This document shows, one piece after another, positions 17,455 to 26,591 of a DNA stretch of 64,000 bases. This stretch comes from Pseudomonas luteola NBRC 103146 (lineage in GTDB: Bacteria; Pseudomonadota; Gammaproteobacteria; Pseudomonadales; Pseudomonadaceae): the NCBI RefSeq assembly GCF_002091675.1, contig NZ_BDAE01000003.1:310001-374000 (forward strand), read 5' to 3'. The position numbers and the translations under genes were made by a program. The notes beneath the pieces were generated by a model, which saw only the letters and a program-made list of their open reading frames with translations, made no database searches and was not told where the DNA came from. The first letter of the stretch is position 1; each line of letters starts with the position of its first letter.

Positions 17455-17613
17455 ATGGCCGGCAAAGAGCGTGAACCCAATCCAGCTGACAACCAACCGC
17501 TGATCAAGCGTCTCGGCTGGATGGTCCTGATCTGGGCCTGCAGTATCGTGGCCCTGGGCATTGTGTCCTATGGGCTGCGGCTGGTCATGACTGCCGCCGG
17601 CCTTAAATCCTGA
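17455..17613 (+). CDS. DUF2474 small membrane protein of the cio operon
   Basis: A 52-residue protein starting 2 bases after cioB. The N-terminal half is polar ([21 protein letters not shown]); residues about 24-46 form one membrane helix ([23 protein letters not shown]). Proteins of this size and place are the DUF2474 family, found behind cioAB; E. coli CydX (37 residues) and CydH play a comparable role as single-helix accessory subunits. A similar stabilising role in the CioAB complex is inferred from position and topology, not shown by sequence identity. A rho-independent terminator starts 8 bases after the stop. Confidence 0.82.
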   Translation: MAGKEREPNPADNQPLIKRLGWMVLIWACSIVALGIVSYGLRLVMTAAGLKS

Positions 17614-17620
17614 TACATCA

Positions 17621-17649
17621 GACCCCGGCACTCGCCGGGGTCTTCTTTT
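17621..17649 (+). terminator. Terminator of the cioAB-DUF2474 operon
   Basis: A 9-base perfect stem (GACCCCGGC with GCCGGGGTC) around the loop ACTC is followed by TTCTTTTG. It starts 8 bases past the DUF2474 stop and separates this operon from the DUF1348 gene. Confidence 0.9.
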
Positions 17650-17731
17650 GTCCGTTTCTCCAGGCAGATTGTCCGCTTGCACGGTAGGCTTTCATCTACG
17701 CTATCTGTCTTACCGTCTTGGAGACACGCCC

Positions 17732-18199
17732 ATGGAAAGCAGACCCCCATTGCCACCCTTTACGCAGGAAACTGCACGCCAAAAGGTCCGAGCAGCGGAA
17801 GATGGCTGGAATGGCCGCGATCCCCACAAGGTTGCACTGGCCTATAGTAACGACAGCATCTGGCGTAACCGGGCCGAGTTCATCAAGGGACGCGAAGCCA
17901 TCGTAGGTTTTCTTACGCGCAAGTGGCAACGCGAGCTCGACTACCGGCTGATCAAGGAGCTATGGGCCCATGATGGCAACCGGATCGCCGTACGCTTCGC
18001 CTATGAGTGGCATGACGATTCCGGCAACTGGTTTCGCGCCTATGGCAATGAGAACTGGGCGTTCAATGAGCAGGGGCTCATGGTGGAGCGGCATGCCAGC
18101 ATCAACGATCTGCCGATCACCGAGGCCGAGCGCCTGTTCCGCTGGCCGCAGGGACGTCGACCGGATGATCATCCCGGGCTGAGCGAGCTGGGACTATAA
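17732..18199 (+). CDS. DUF1348 (SnoaL/NTF2-like) protein
   Basis: A 155-residue protein of the DUF1348 family with an NTF2-like cone fold. Family landmarks are [18 protein letters not shown] (about 19-36), [18 protein letters not shown] (about 41-58), [28 protein letters not shown] (about 72-99) and the C-terminal [14 protein letters not shown]. The upstream frame is open, but the ATG at 17732 with GGAG 9 bases before it gives the family length. No catalytic residues are known to me; related folds bind small hydrophobic ligands. It has its own transcription unit after the cio terminator. Confidence 0.88.
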   Translation: MESRPPLPPFTQETARQKVRAAEDGWNGRDPHKVALAYSNDSIWRNRAEFIKGREAIVGFLTRKWQRELDYRLIKELWAHDGNRIAVRFAYEWHDDSGNWFRAYGNENWAFNEQGLMVERHASINDLPITEAERLFRWPQGRRPDDHPGLSELGL

Positions 18200-18269
18200 C
18201 GACGAATCACTAGGCGTTGCGGCTGCGCTTTCTTACACTGGCACCCTTTTGTAAGCAGCGAAGCCGCCC

Positions 18270-19211
18270 ATGCCCGAAACATGCTCCCCTGAAGTCCTGC
18301 AAACCCTGCTTGATCGTGTTGCCCAGGAGGCACGGCAAGACATGGGCGAAGGCAAGGTTGCTGACTATATCCCGGCACTGGCCCAGGTAGAACCCGATCA
18401 ATTCGGGATTGCTCTATGCGATGTAGAGGGTCGAGTCTTCCAGGCGGGGGCAGGGGATACACCGTTTTCCATCCAGTCCATTTCCAAGGTGCTCAACCTG
18501 GTCATTGCCATGCAGCGGCTGCCGGAAGAGGACATCTGGACGCGTGTAGGCCGGGAGCCCTCCGGTCAGGCGTTCAACTCCATCGTACAGCTGGAAGTGG
18601 AGCGGGGCGTCCCGCGCAATCCCTTCATCAATGCCGGTGCGTTGCTGGTAACTGATATCCTGGTGTCGCGCATCATGTCCATCCAATACCTGATGCGCGA
18701 ACAGGCGCGGCGGTTAAGTGCCAATCCGACCATCAACTTCGATACGCGGGTGGCGCGTTCAGAGATGGATCACAAGGCGCGTAACGCTGCACTGGCCTAC
18801 CTCATGAAGGCTTATGGAAACCTGCATGGCGAAGTAGATGAGGTGCTGGAAACCTATTTCCATGGCTGTGCGCTGTCCATGAGCTGTGTGGATGTAGCCC
18901 GCGCGTTCGCCTTTCTGGCTCACCGGGGCATCAATCCCCACGATGGGAGCGAGGTATTGTCGCCTCAGCAGACGCGGCAGCTCAACGCATTACTGTTGAC
19001 GTGCGGCCTGTATGACGCCGCGGGGGATTTTGCCTGGCGCGTCGGGCTGCCCGGCAAGAGCGGAGTGGGTGGCGGTATTGTGGCCATCGTTCCCGGCCGC
19101 ATGAGCATTTGCGTCTGGTCGCCCCGCCTGGACAGCTACGGCAATTCCGTTGCCGGTCTGCGTGCCCTGGAGCGACTCGTGGATGGCCTGGGTGTCGCTC
19201 CACTGGGCTAA
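18270..19211 (+). CDS. glsA: Glutaminase
   Basis: A 313-residue serine-type (beta-lactamase-fold) glutaminase converting glutamine to glutamate and ammonia. The catalytic motif SIQSISKVL (Ser-x-x-Lys, about residues 66-74) is clear, with conserved NPFINAGAL (about 116-124), the [25 protein letters not shown] region (about 190-214) and [17 protein letters not shown] (about 258-274). Length is typical for bacterial GlsA (about 308). No signal peptide, so it is cytosolic. The stop codon overlaps the stop of the convergent cardiolipin synthase gene by 3 to 4 bases. Confidence 0.95.
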   Translation: MPETCSPEVLQTLLDRVAQEARQDMGEGKVADYIPALAQVEPDQFGIALCDVEGRVFQAGAGDTPFSIQSISKVLNLVIAMQRLPEEDIWTRVGREPSGQAFNSIVQLEVERGVPRNPFINAGALLVTDILVSRIMSIQYLMREQARRLSANPTINFDTRVARSEMDHKARNAALAYLMKAYGNLHGEVDEVLETYFHGCALSMSCVDVARAFAFLAHRGINPHDGSEVLSPQQTRQLNALLLTCGLYDAAGDFAWRVGLPGKSGVGGGIVAIVPGRMSICVWSPRLDSYGNSVAGLRALERLVDGLGVAPLG

Positions 19212-20659
19212 AGGACCGGCGAGAACAGTCGGGCTACCCGCATGGCTGCCTTGTGCAGGCGCCGAACATTGGCATTGTCCTTGGGCGTCAGCTCGACCGA
19301 CTTGGAGAAGTCGACTTCCAACATCGAGCGCACTTCCCAGGCGAAGTCAGTATCCACGGTCATGACCATGATCTCGAAATTCAGCCGGAACGAGCGATTA
19401 TCCAAATTGGCGCTACCGATGGCGGAAACCTCTTCATCGATCAGCACCACCTTCTGATGCAGAAAGCCTGGTTGATAGCTGAAGACTCGAATGCCCGCAT
19501 CCACCGCCTTGAAGGCATACAGGTAGGATGCGGCGTACACGACCTTGTGATCCGGGCGTGACGGCAGAAGGATGCGCACATCGACGCCGCGTAGAGCGGC
19601 CAGATGCAGTGCGGCTGAGACGGCCTCATCAGGGATGAAGTAGGGCGTTGTGATCCAGATTCGCCGCTGCGCCGAGTGAATCGCCTCAACAAAAAACAGC
19701 GAGCAGGTCTCCTGATCGTCCGCCGGACCGCTGGCAACCACCTGGCACAGCATGCCGCCATCCTCATAACGTTCAGGCAGCACCAGGGTTGGAAGCTTTT
19801 TGGTCACCCAGAACCAGTCCTGGGCAAAGGTTTCCTGCAGGGTCGCCAGAGCGGGCCCACGAATTTCGATATGGGTGTCGCGCCAGGGAGCCAACGGTGG
19901 CTTGTGCCCCAGGTATTCCTCACCCACGTTGTGTCCGCCGACAAATCCTACTTCACCATCCACCACAACGATCTTGCGGTGATTGCGGAAGTTGACCTGA
20001 AAGCGGTTGATCAGTCCTCGGCGGTTGCTGAATGCCTTGACCTGCACGCCTGCCTCACGAAGCTTTGACACGTAGCTCCGCGGCAGGGCATGGCTGCCAA
20101 TGGCATCGTAAAGGAGAAACACCTCGACACCCTCCCTGGCCCGCTCGATCAGCGTGTTTTGCAGTGCCCGGCCAAGAGCGTCGTCATGAATGATGAAAAA
20201 CTGCACCAGCACGACCTGCCGGGCTTCCCGAATAGCGCCCAGAATGGCGCTGAAGGTTTCCGATCCGTTGACGAGAAGACGCACCTTGTTGCTGGCTACA
20301 CAGGGGGTGCGGGTCAGCGCCGTCATGGCTTTGAGCTTGCGGTTTGCCGCGCTGCATTGCTGAGCAGCCAGGGCCTCAGCAATCCACGGACGCCAGTTCA
20401 GCTCGGCAGCAACGCGGGCCATCTCTTCATCGGCCTGTCGGCGCGCCTTTACATAACCATCGAAACGACGCCGACCAAAAACCAGATAAGGCAACAGGCT
20501 CAGAAACGGCATAAAAACCAATGCAATGGCCCAAGCCATGGCGCCCTGAGCCGTACGAACGGTGATGACGGCATGGATAGCCGCCAAAACGCCGCAGACC
20601 TCTATCAAAATGGCAAAGATGTGAAGATCGAAAGGTAACCCTGGCACGTAAGATCCCAT
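19208..20659 (-). CDS. clsA: Cardiolipin synthase A
   Basis: A 483-residue phospholipase D-superfamily enzyme making cardiolipin from two phosphatidylglycerols (length close to E. coli ClsA, 486). Two N-terminal membrane helices (about 8-35 and 40-60) are followed by two PLD domains. Their HKD motifs are visible as [19 protein letters not shown] (about 223-241) and [20 protein letters not shown] (about 398-417). The ATG used has only a weak ribosome site (CACCGG), but no later Met would keep the first helix. Convergent with glsA, overlapping at the stop codons. Confidence 0.94.
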   Translation of the reverse strand: MGSYVPGLPFDLHIFAILIEVCGVLAAIHAVITVRTAQGAMAWAIALVFMPFLSLLPYLVFGRRRFDGYVKARRQADEEMARVAAELNWRPWIAEALAAQQCSAANRKLKAMTALTRTPCVASNKVRLLVNGSETFSAILGAIREARQVVLVQFFIIHDDALGRALQNTLIERAREGVEVFLLYDAIGSHALPRSYVSKLREAGVQVKAFSNRRGLINRFQVNFRNHRKIVVVDGEVGFVGGHNVGEEYLGHKPPLAPWRDTHIEIRGPALATLQETFAQDWFWVTKKLPTLVLPERYEDGGMLCQVVASGPADDQETCSLFFVEAIHSAQRRIWITTPYFIPDEAVSAALHLAALRGVDVRILLPSRPDHKVVYAASYLYAFKAVDAGIRVFSYQPGFLHQKVVLIDEEVSAIGSANLDNRSFRLNFEIMVMTVDTDFAWEVRSMLEVDFSKSVELTPKDNANVRRLHKAAMRVARLFSPVL

Positions 20660-20783
20660 CCGGTGCGTATGTTCGTCCTGTCAGTAGGCAAAAGGCATCA
20701 CCTAGCGCCTATCTTAAAACGGTGGCGACCCAGCCTAGGCGGAATCATCCAGTCTGGATACTGCTCTGAGGCACGTTACCCGC

Positions 20784-20815
20784 TATGCCAGCCTGCTTGA
20801 ATAAGGTCTGGCATA
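20784..20815. repeat. Hairpin downstream of rlmG
   Basis: TATGCCAG and CTGGCATA arms, extended by an inner CCT/AGG pair, lie 17-48 bases past the rlmG stop. No T-run follows, so it may be an RNA-stabilising or factor-dependent 3' end, or a dispersed palindrome. Confidence 0.4.
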
Positions 20816-20831
20816 GGGCATAGCATCACGC

Positions 20832-21959
20832 TCAGTTAGCTTCGACCGCACGCAGCACCACGAATTTCGGGGTGGCAGCAACCTGTTCGACGCGCTTGAA
20901 CAGCCGCTTGAGCTTGAGGTGATAACCGAGGTGGCGATTGCCGACGATCCAGAGTTCACCCTGGCGGTCGAGAGCAGCACGCGCCTGTTGAAACATCCGC
21001 CAGGCCAGAAAGTCCCCCACCACCTGTTGCTGGTGAAACGGTGGGTTACACAGGACTACATCCAACGAGCGAGCCGGTTGGCTGGCCAGCCCATCATCGG
21101 CGCGCAACGTGACGGGACGATCACCCAGGGCGGCACGCCAGTTTTCATGTGCCGACTGGATCGCCATATAGGACTCATCTACCAGCGTGTACTGCGCTTG
21201 GGGATTGGTCAGTGCACTGGTGATGGCCAATACGCCATTGCCGCAGCCCAAGTCGGCCACGCGTGCATTGCCCAAGTCAGTAGGCAGATGTGGAAGAAAG
21301 GCGCGTGTCCCGATATCGAGCCCTTCTCGGCAGAACACGTTGGCGTGATTGATCAGTGTCAGCGCTGGGTCGTCCAGTCGGTAGCGGGTCGGGTAGGGTG
21401 AGGCTATCCGCTCCCTGGGTTCGGGTGTGGCAAACAGCAGGCGCGCCTTCTTGACTGCCAGCGATGCCTGGACACTGCCGATATGACGCTCCAGCAGATC
21501 TCCTGCCGCACGCGGCAGATGCTTGATCATGGCTGCTGCGATGACTCGCGCACCCGGTGCCAGCTGATCATGCAGGCGAATCAGCTGCTCCTCCAGCAAG
21601 GCCAGGGTTTTTGGAATACGGATCAGCACCAGGTCAAAGGGGCCTTTAACCGGCTCGCTGGATGGCACGAATAGCACCCGACCATCACGTCCGTTGCGCT
21701 GCAGGTTATCGTTAAGCGCGAGGGCTGCAAGGTGGGAATCTCCACTGGAAACAACGTGACCCTGATCAGCCAGGCTTGCTGCCAGGGCGCCGAAGCTATC
21801 GTTTAACACCAGAATTCGGGCGTTGTCTGGCAGGCCCTGTTCGGCCAGATGATTAAGCAGGTATTCATCCGCCGCATCGAAAGCCTGTAACGGATCGTCC
21901 CGGCGGGGTGGCTGGCGGTGCAGGTCAAGCTGGGCAAAGGGTGTGGACAGTAGAACCAT
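20832..21959 (-). CDS. rlmG: 23S rRNA (guanine-N2) methyltransferase RlmG
   Basis: A 375-residue SAM-dependent methyltransferase that modifies G1835 of 23S rRNA. It has the two-domain RlmG/RsmC architecture: a degenerate N-terminal domain (about 1-190) and a catalytic C-terminal domain with the SAM motif VADLGCGNGVLAI (about 235-247) and the catalytic NPPFHQQQ (about 306-313). Length matches E. coli RlmG (378). It is divergent from kduD; the upstream region is shared. No strong ribosome site precedes the ATG, but the N-terminus fits the family. Confidence 0.9.
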   Translation of the reverse strand: MVLLSTPFAQLDLHRQPPRRDDPLQAFDAADEYLLNHLAEQGLPDNARILVLNDSFGALAASLADQGHVVSSGDSHLAALALNDNLQRNGRDGRVLFVPSSEPVKGPFDLVLIRIPKTLALLEEQLIRLHDQLAPGARVIAAAMIKHLPRAAGDLLERHIGSVQASLAVKKARLLFATPEPRERIASPYPTRYRLDDPALTLINHANVFCREGLDIGTRAFLPHLPTDLGNARVADLGCGNGVLAITSALTNPQAQYTLVDESYMAIQSAHENWRAALGDRPVTLRADDGLASQPARSLDVVLCNPPFHQQQVVGDFLAWRMFQQARAALDRQGELWIVGNRHLGYHLKLKRLFKRVEQVAATPKFVVLRAVEAN

Positions 21960-22132
21960 GGCAGAAGATCGGAGCTGACGACAAAGGCGTCAGTGTAGGG
22001 GAGCGGCATTGCTTATGCTGCTCTTTTCTCTGGATGCCGGCTGAACGCGCCGGGCGTCTGGCGGGTCGAACAGACGTTTTGCGGGCTCAGGATGACAGGT
22101 CAGCCCGCGTTTACCACCCCTCAGGAGGCATC

Positions 22133-22894
22133 ATGGTGGCTAACCCATTCGATTTGTCAGGCAAGGTCGCGATCATCACCGGGTGTGATGCCGGATTGGG
22201 AAGGAGCATGTGTGTAGCTCTGGCCAGTGCCGGTTGCGATATTGTTGGGGTCAGCCGGCGCGAACCCCATGACACCCAGGGTGAGGTAGAGGCCAAGGGC
22301 CGACGATTCGTGAGCATTCGGGCAGATCTCAGCGCCACGGATGCGGTGCCCTTTATTGTGGATGAGGCGCTACAGGCTTTTGGTCGTATCGATATCCTGG
22401 TCAACAATGCCGGAACGATCCGGCGTGAGGATGCACTGAATTTCACCGAAAAAGATTGGGATGATGTCATGGGCGTCAACCTCAAGACGGTGTTCTTTCT
22501 TTCTCAAGCCGTGGCGCGTCAATTCATAGCGCAGCAGGACGGCGGCAAAATCATCAATATCGCTTCGATGCTGTCTTTCCAGGGCGGCATCCGTGTCCCA
22601 TCCTACACAGCCTCCAAGAGTGGCTTGATGGGGCTGACCAAGGCGCTGGCCAACGAGTGGGCCAAGCACGGTATCAACGTCAATGGCATTGCGCCCGGCT
22701 ATATGGCAACGAACAACACGGCAGCCTTGCGTGCCGATGAGCAGCGCAACGCAGAAATCCTGGGACGCATTCCGGCAGGTCGCTGGGGCGAGCCAATCGA
22801 CCTGGCAGGGCCTGTGGTGTTTCTGGCGTCGTCTGCCTCGGATTATGTCCACGGTCATACTCTGGCCGTGGACGGTGGTTGGCTGGCGCGTTAG
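22133..22894 (+). CDS. kduD: 2-dehydro-3-deoxy-D-gluconate 5-dehydrogenase
   Basis: A 253-residue SDR whose sequence closely follows E. coli KduD, including IDILVNNAG, REDALNFTEKDWDDVMGVN, GGKIINIASMLSFQGGIRVP, YTASKSG and the identical-looking C-terminus SDYVHGHTLAVDGGWLAR. It interconverts 2,5-diketo-3-deoxygluconate and 2-keto-3-deoxygluconate with NAD(H) in pectin/uronate breakdown. The nucleotide motif is TGCDAGLG and the catalytic triad Ser-Tyr-Lys is intact. The start at 22133 has a perfect AGGAGG 6 bases upstream; a longer frame exists but would run into the rlmG promoter. Its usual partner kduI is not in the window, so its physiological substrate here is uncertain. Confidence 0.9.
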   Translation: MVANPFDLSGKVAIITGCDAGLGRSMCVALASAGCDIVGVSRREPHDTQGEVEAKGRRFVSIRADLSATDAVPFIVDEALQAFGRIDILVNNAGTIRREDALNFTEKDWDDVMGVNLKTVFFLSQAVARQFIAQQDGGKIINIASMLSFQGGIRVPSYTASKSGLMGLTKALANEWAKHGINVNGIAPGYMATNNTAALRADEQRNAEILGRIPAGRWGEPIDLAGPVVFLASSASDYVHGHTLAVDGGWLAR

Positions 22895-22991
22895 TCCGGC
22901 CGGTTACACCTACAGTTTGTCCGTTGAAAACCAGTGCCGGGCTTGTTTTCATGACGGCCTGATATCGGCCCGGAAAACGAGGTAGCCCAGC

Positions 22992-23768
22992 ATGACCGCC
23001 AGTGACGAGAAATACACCCGGCAGACCATTACGGAGGTGTGGCCCTGGGCCGATAACCTGTTCAGCCTGCGTACGACGCGTGATCCGCGCTTTCGCTTCA
23101 GTGCCGGCCAGTTTGCCCGCCTGGGTGTCGAAAAGGCAGACGGCGAAATCGTCTGGCGTGCCTATTCAATGGTCTCCGCGCCTCATGACGAATTTCTGGA
23201 ATTCTTTTCCATTGTCGTGCCTGGCGGAGCCTTTACCAGCGAGCTGAGTCGCCTCAAGCTCGGTGATACGTTGCTGGTGGAAAAGCAGCCCTATGGGTAT
23301 CTCACCCTGGAGCGCTTTACCGGCGGACGCGATTTATGGCTGTTATCCACCGGTACGGGATTGGCACCGTTTCTGTCCATGCTTCAGGAGCCGGATGTCT
23401 GGCAGCGGTATGAGCGTATCGTGCTGGTGTATAGCGTCCGGGAAGCAAAGGACCTGGCCTATCAGGAAATGATTAAGGGGCTGGCGGAGTTGGAGTACCT
23501 GGAAGGGGTTGCACAGAAGCTGATCTATATTCCTGTTGTAACCCGTGAGGATCATCCCGGCGCGCTGAGGGGGCGAATCACGACCCTGATCGAAAACGGT
23601 GAGCTGGAGAAGGCCGCAGGGCTTGAGCTTTCAACAGAGCACTCCCGCATCCTGATCTGTGGTAATCCTGAAATGGTGGATGACACGCGAGCCGTGCTCA
23701 AGGCACGTGATTTCCAGCTGGCCCTGACGCGCCGGCCTGGACAGATCGCGGTAGAAAATTACTGGTAA
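22992..23768 (+). CDS. fprB: Ferredoxin-NADP+ reductase (FprB-like)
   Basis: A 258-residue FAD enzyme exchanging electrons between NADPH and ferredoxin or flavodoxin. The FAD site RAYSMVSAP (about 54-62) and NADP site STGTGLAPFLSML (about 119-131) are clear, and CGNPEMVDD follows at about 224. The C-terminus ends in VENYW; a terminal aromatic residue is typical of the E. coli-like/FprB group, in contrast to the Pseudomonas FprA type, which ends in a longer charged extension. Its place next to mscL matches PA4615 in P. aeruginosa. A convergent terminator lies 12 bases after the stop. Confidence 0.92.
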   Translation: MTASDEKYTRQTITEVWPWADNLFSLRTTRDPRFRFSAGQFARLGVEKADGEIVWRAYSMVSAPHDEFLEFFSIVVPGGAFTSELSRLKLGDTLLVEKQPYGYLTLERFTGGRDLWLLSTGTGLAPFLSMLQEPDVWQRYERIVLVYSVREAKDLAYQEMIKGLAELEYLEGVAQKLIYIPVVTREDHPGALRGRITTLIENGELEKAAGLELSTEHSRILICGNPEMVDDTRAVLKARDFQLALTRRPGQIAVENYW

Positions 23769-23780
23769 AAGATGCGGATG

Positions 23781-23803
23781 GGGCCCGCAAGGGCCCTATT
23801 TGT
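23781..23803. terminator. Bidirectional hairpin between fprB and mscL
   Basis: GGGCCC-GCAA-GGGCCC forms a perfect 6-base GC stem with a tetraloop between the two convergent genes. The + strand continues TATTTG, a modest T-rich tail. Confidence 0.6.
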
Positions 23804-23812
23804 AGCAAACAG

Positions 23813-24259
23813 TCACGAAGAGGTCGGAGGGTCATTACGGGTGACGGTGGCCTCAGGCTTCTGGCTTTGTTCCTTGAGCAGGTCGCGAATTTCAGTCAGC
23901 AGTACTTGATCCTTGGTAGGGCCGGCCGCTGCCTTCTTTTCCTCATGCAGGCGCAGTCGATTCAGAACCTTGATGGCGCTGAAAATGGCGAATGCAATGA
24001 TGATGAAGTCGAAGATCGATTGCAGGAACTTGCCGTAAGATAGCAGCACTGCCGGTTTATCGCCTTGGGCAGCCTGCAGCGTAATGGCGAGGTGCGAAAA
24101 GTCCACGCCACCCAAAAGAATCCCGAGAGGCGGGGTGATCACATCGGCAACGAATGACGACACGATCTTGCCGAAAGCGCCGCCAATGATGATACCAACA
24201 GCCAGATCGACGACGTTGCCCCTCATGGCGAACGATTTGAATTCGCTGAAAAAGCTCAT
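23813..24259 (-). CDS. mscL: Large-conductance mechanosensitive channel
   Basis: A 148-residue MscL channel that opens on hypo-osmotic shock. The N-terminal amphipathic helix [21 protein letters not shown] leads into TM1 with the gate-lining [14 protein letters not shown] (about 19-32). The periplasmic loop spans about 45-72, TM2 is [19 protein letters not shown] (about 80-98), and the charged cytosolic bundle ends in [23 protein letters not shown] start at the ATG complementary to 24257-24259, with AGGAG 6 bases upstream; a GTG two codons earlier overlaps that site. It corresponds to PA4614 by position. Confidence 0.96.
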   Translation of the reverse strand: MSFFSEFKSFAMRGNVVDLAVGIIIGGAFGKIVSSFVADVITPPLGILLGGVDFSHLAITLQAAQGDKPAVLLSYGKFLQSIFDFIIIAFAIFSAIKVLNRLRLHEEKKAAAGPTKDQVLLTEIRDLLKEQSQKPEATVTRNDPPTSS

Positions 24260-24462
24260 AAGCACTCCTTTTGCGGTGGAATGGTAGTGACGCCATCACT
24301 AACGTCTCGGGCACTTTGAACCGCAAAAACGTCTCGTTGTTTCGAAATGCTTCCTGAAAAAGTGTGCTGCCTCTCGTTGCTGCACTTTGCCGAACGGCTG
24401 CGGTCCACCATATGGATGGGCTGAAAGGCTCAAGATATTCAACCTGCCTCAGGAGGTCACAC

Positions 24463-24699
24463 ATGGTTGCCGAGCACAACTTGCACAAGGATTTTCCAGA
24501 CAAGGTTCAGAAGTTTGAAGAGCTGCGCCAGAACAATCCAGAATTTGCCAAGCTGATCGAGCAATACGATGCGCTGGATCAGGAGATCCTGGAAATCGAA
24601 GGGATGGTCGAGAACAGTGGTGATGAGGAGTTGAATCGATGCCGACGAGAACGCGTCGTGATCAAGGACAAGATCGCACGCGAGCTGCAAGGTAGCTGA
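24463..24699 (+). CDS. YdcH/DUF465 family small protein
   Basis: A 78-residue, highly charged, mostly helical protein of the DUF465 (YdcH) family: FPDKVQKFEELRQNNPEFAKLIEQYDALDQEI is the conserved part, and the whole chain probably forms a coiled-coil hairpin. The start has AGGAGG 6 bases upstream; the frame is open further upstream but without a ribosome site. The function of DUF465 proteins is not established. It lies between mscL (divergent) and katB, 169 bases before the catalase. Confidence 0.85.
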   Translation: MVAEHNLHKDFPDKVQKFEELRQNNPEFAKLIEQYDALDQEILEIEGMVENSGDEELNRCRRERVVIKDKIARELQGS

Positions 24700-24868
24700 T
24701 CAGCTCTAGGCCGCTGCCCCTGCGTAGCGGCCATAACTTAAAACGCTTGGCTTGGGTATTGATTCTGCTAATAGCGGAACAAAAGGTATTCAATTTAGCG
24801 AAGCGGTCCGGGTTCCTTACTCTTTACATGCTTGGAACAGAGCACTTAAAAAAGAGAGGAACCCAACA

Positions 24869-26410
24869 ATGTCCATTCGGACCTTTTCCGGATATGCCCT
24901 GAATCTGCTTGCAGCGGGCATCCTGTCTGCCACAGTCGCTTCGGCGGCCTATGCAGGTACCCTGACGCGTGACAACGGTGCGCCAGTCGGAGACAACCAG
25001 AACTCCCAGACCGCTGGAGCCACAGGCCCGACACTCCTGCAGGACGTGCAACTGGTACAAAAGCTTCAGCGCTTTGACCGTGAGCGTATTCCAGAGCGTG
25101 TCGTTCACGCGCGTGGCGCGGGTGCCCACGGAGAGTTCGTCGCCTCGGCCGACGTTTCTGACCTGACCAAGGCCAAGGTTTTCCGCCCAGGCGAGAAAAC
25201 GCCGGTCTTCGTACGTTTCTCTGCGGTGATCCATGGTAATCACTCACCGGAAACCCTGCGCGACCCGCGCGGCTTTGCCACCAAGTTCTATACTGCTGAC
25301 GGCAACTGGGATCTGGTAGGCAACAACTTCCCAACATTCTTCATCCGTGACGCCATCAAGTTCCCGGACATGGTTCATGCGTTCAAGCCTGACCCACGTA
25401 CCAACCTGGATGACCCGCGTCGTACGTTCGACTTCTTCTCTCACATTCCGGAAGCGACCCGTACCCTGACCGAGCTGTACTCCAATGAAGGTACACCGGC
25501 CAGCTACCGCACCATGGATGGCAATGGCGTACATGCCTACAAGTTCGTCAATGCCAAGGGTGAAGTTCACTATGTGAAGTTCCATTGGAAGAGCTTGCAG
25601 TCCGGCAAGAAGAACCTGGATCCGAAGGAAGTGGCCGAAGTTCAGAGCAAGGACTACAGCCATCTGACCCGCGATCTGGCCAACGCCATCGACAAGGGCG
25701 ACTACCCGAAGTGGGACCTGTATGTTCAGGTGCTCAACCCGGAAGATCTGCCCAAGTTCGACTTTGACCCGCTGGATGCCACCAAGATCTGGCCGGGCGT
25801 GCCCGAGCGCAAGATCGGCCAGATGGTCCTGAACAAGAACCCGGACAACTTCTTCCAGGAAACCGAGCAGGTTGCCATGGCGCCTGCCAACGTTGTGCCT
25901 GGCATTGAGCCCTCCGAGGATCGTCTGCTTCAGGGTCGTGTGTTCTCCTACGCCGATACGCAGCTCTATCGCGTGGGCACCAATGGTCTGCAGCTGCCGA
26001 TCAACAAGCCTCACGTAGAGGTGAACAACGGCAACCAGGACGGAGCGATGAACATCGGCCACACGGCGACCTCCGTGAACTACCAGCCGAGCCGCCTGCA
26101 GCCGCGTGAGGAAGACACTTCCGCACGTTACAGCCAGCTGCCGCTGTCCGGTACGACCCAGCAGGCCAAGATCCAGCGCGAGCAGAACTTCAAGCAGGCG
26201 GGTGATCTGTATCGCTCCTACAGCAAGAAGGAGCGTCAGGACCTGATCGAAAGCCTGGGCGGTGATCTGCGTGTTGTGGATGACGAAAGCAAAAACATGA
26301 TGCTGGCGTACTTCTACAAGGCTGACGCGGAATATGGCGAAGGCTTGACCAAGGTGGCCAAAGGCGACCTCAAGCGCGTCAAGGAAGTGGCCGCGACCCT
26401 CAAGGACTGA
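24869..26410 (+). CDS. katB: Periplasmic monofunctional catalase KatB
   Basis: A 513-residue clade-3-type heme catalase, the same length as P. aeruginosa KatB. Residues 1-29 form a Sec signal peptide (cleavage likely after SAAYA), so the enzyme is exported. The distal His lies in RVVHARGAGAHGEF (about 75-88), the distal Asn in GNNFPTFFIRDAIKFPD (about 148-164), and the proximal heme Tyr in RVFSYADTQLYR (about 351-362). The start at 24869 follows GAGGA; upstream in-frame codons do not resemble the family. ankB follows, as in P. aeruginosa (PA4613-PA4612). KatB is normally peroxide-inducible via OxyR; I could not identify a certain OxyR site in 24700-24868. Confidence 0.95.
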   Translation: MSIRTFSGYALNLLAAGILSATVASAAYAGTLTRDNGAPVGDNQNSQTAGATGPTLLQDVQLVQKLQRFDRERIPERVVHARGAGAHGEFVASADVSDLTKAKVFRPGEKTPVFVRFSAVIHGNHSPETLRDPRGFATKFYTADGNWDLVGNNFPTFFIRDAIKFPDMVHAFKPDPRTNLDDPRRTFDFFSHIPEATRTLTELYSNEGTPASYRTMDGNGVHAYKFVNAKGEVHYVKFHWKSLQSGKKNLDPKEVAEVQSKDYSHLTRDLANAIDKGDYPKWDLYVQVLNPEDLPKFDFDPLDATKIWPGVPERKIGQMVLNKNPDNFFQETEQVAMAPANVVPGIEPSEDRLLQGRVFSYADTQLYRVGTNGLQLPINKPHVEVNNGNQDGAMNIGHTATSVNYQPSRLQPREEDTSARYSQLPLSGTTQQAKIQREQNFKQAGDLYRSYSKKERQDLIESLGGDLRVVDDESKNMMLAYFYKADAEYGEGLTKVAKGDLKRVKEVAATLKD

Positions 26411-26417
26411 TGTCCTC

Positions 26418-26480
26418 CGGGCAGGCTAGTCCTGCCCGTGCTCCCTTGTCGGCTTGCCTGCCTGGATAGGCAAGCCCGAC
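26418..26480 (+). repeat. Two tandem hairpins between katB and ankB
   Basis: Hairpin 1: CGGGCAGG (26418-26425) with CCTGCCCG (26431-26438). Hairpin 2: GTCGGCTTGCCT (26448-26459) with AGGCAAGCC-C-GAC (26468-26480, one bulged C). Neither is followed by a T-run. They start 8 bases after the katB stop and could stabilise the katB mRNA end or lower ankB expression relative to katB. Confidence 0.5.
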
Positions 26481-26591
26481 AAATTGCCTGGCGAGTGTTC
26501 ATGCCAGCCGGGTAACCATAGACAGTGCACAAGCCAGATCATGCCCAATGCCGCTCGCGCACGGGCAGCCCTGACCGCGAGAGAACACGCT

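Noticed and set aside
24700-24868. OxyR site upstream of katB
   Set aside because: The region has several ATAG-like and CTAAT-like fragments but not the spaced tetrad expected for OxyR; not strong enough to list.
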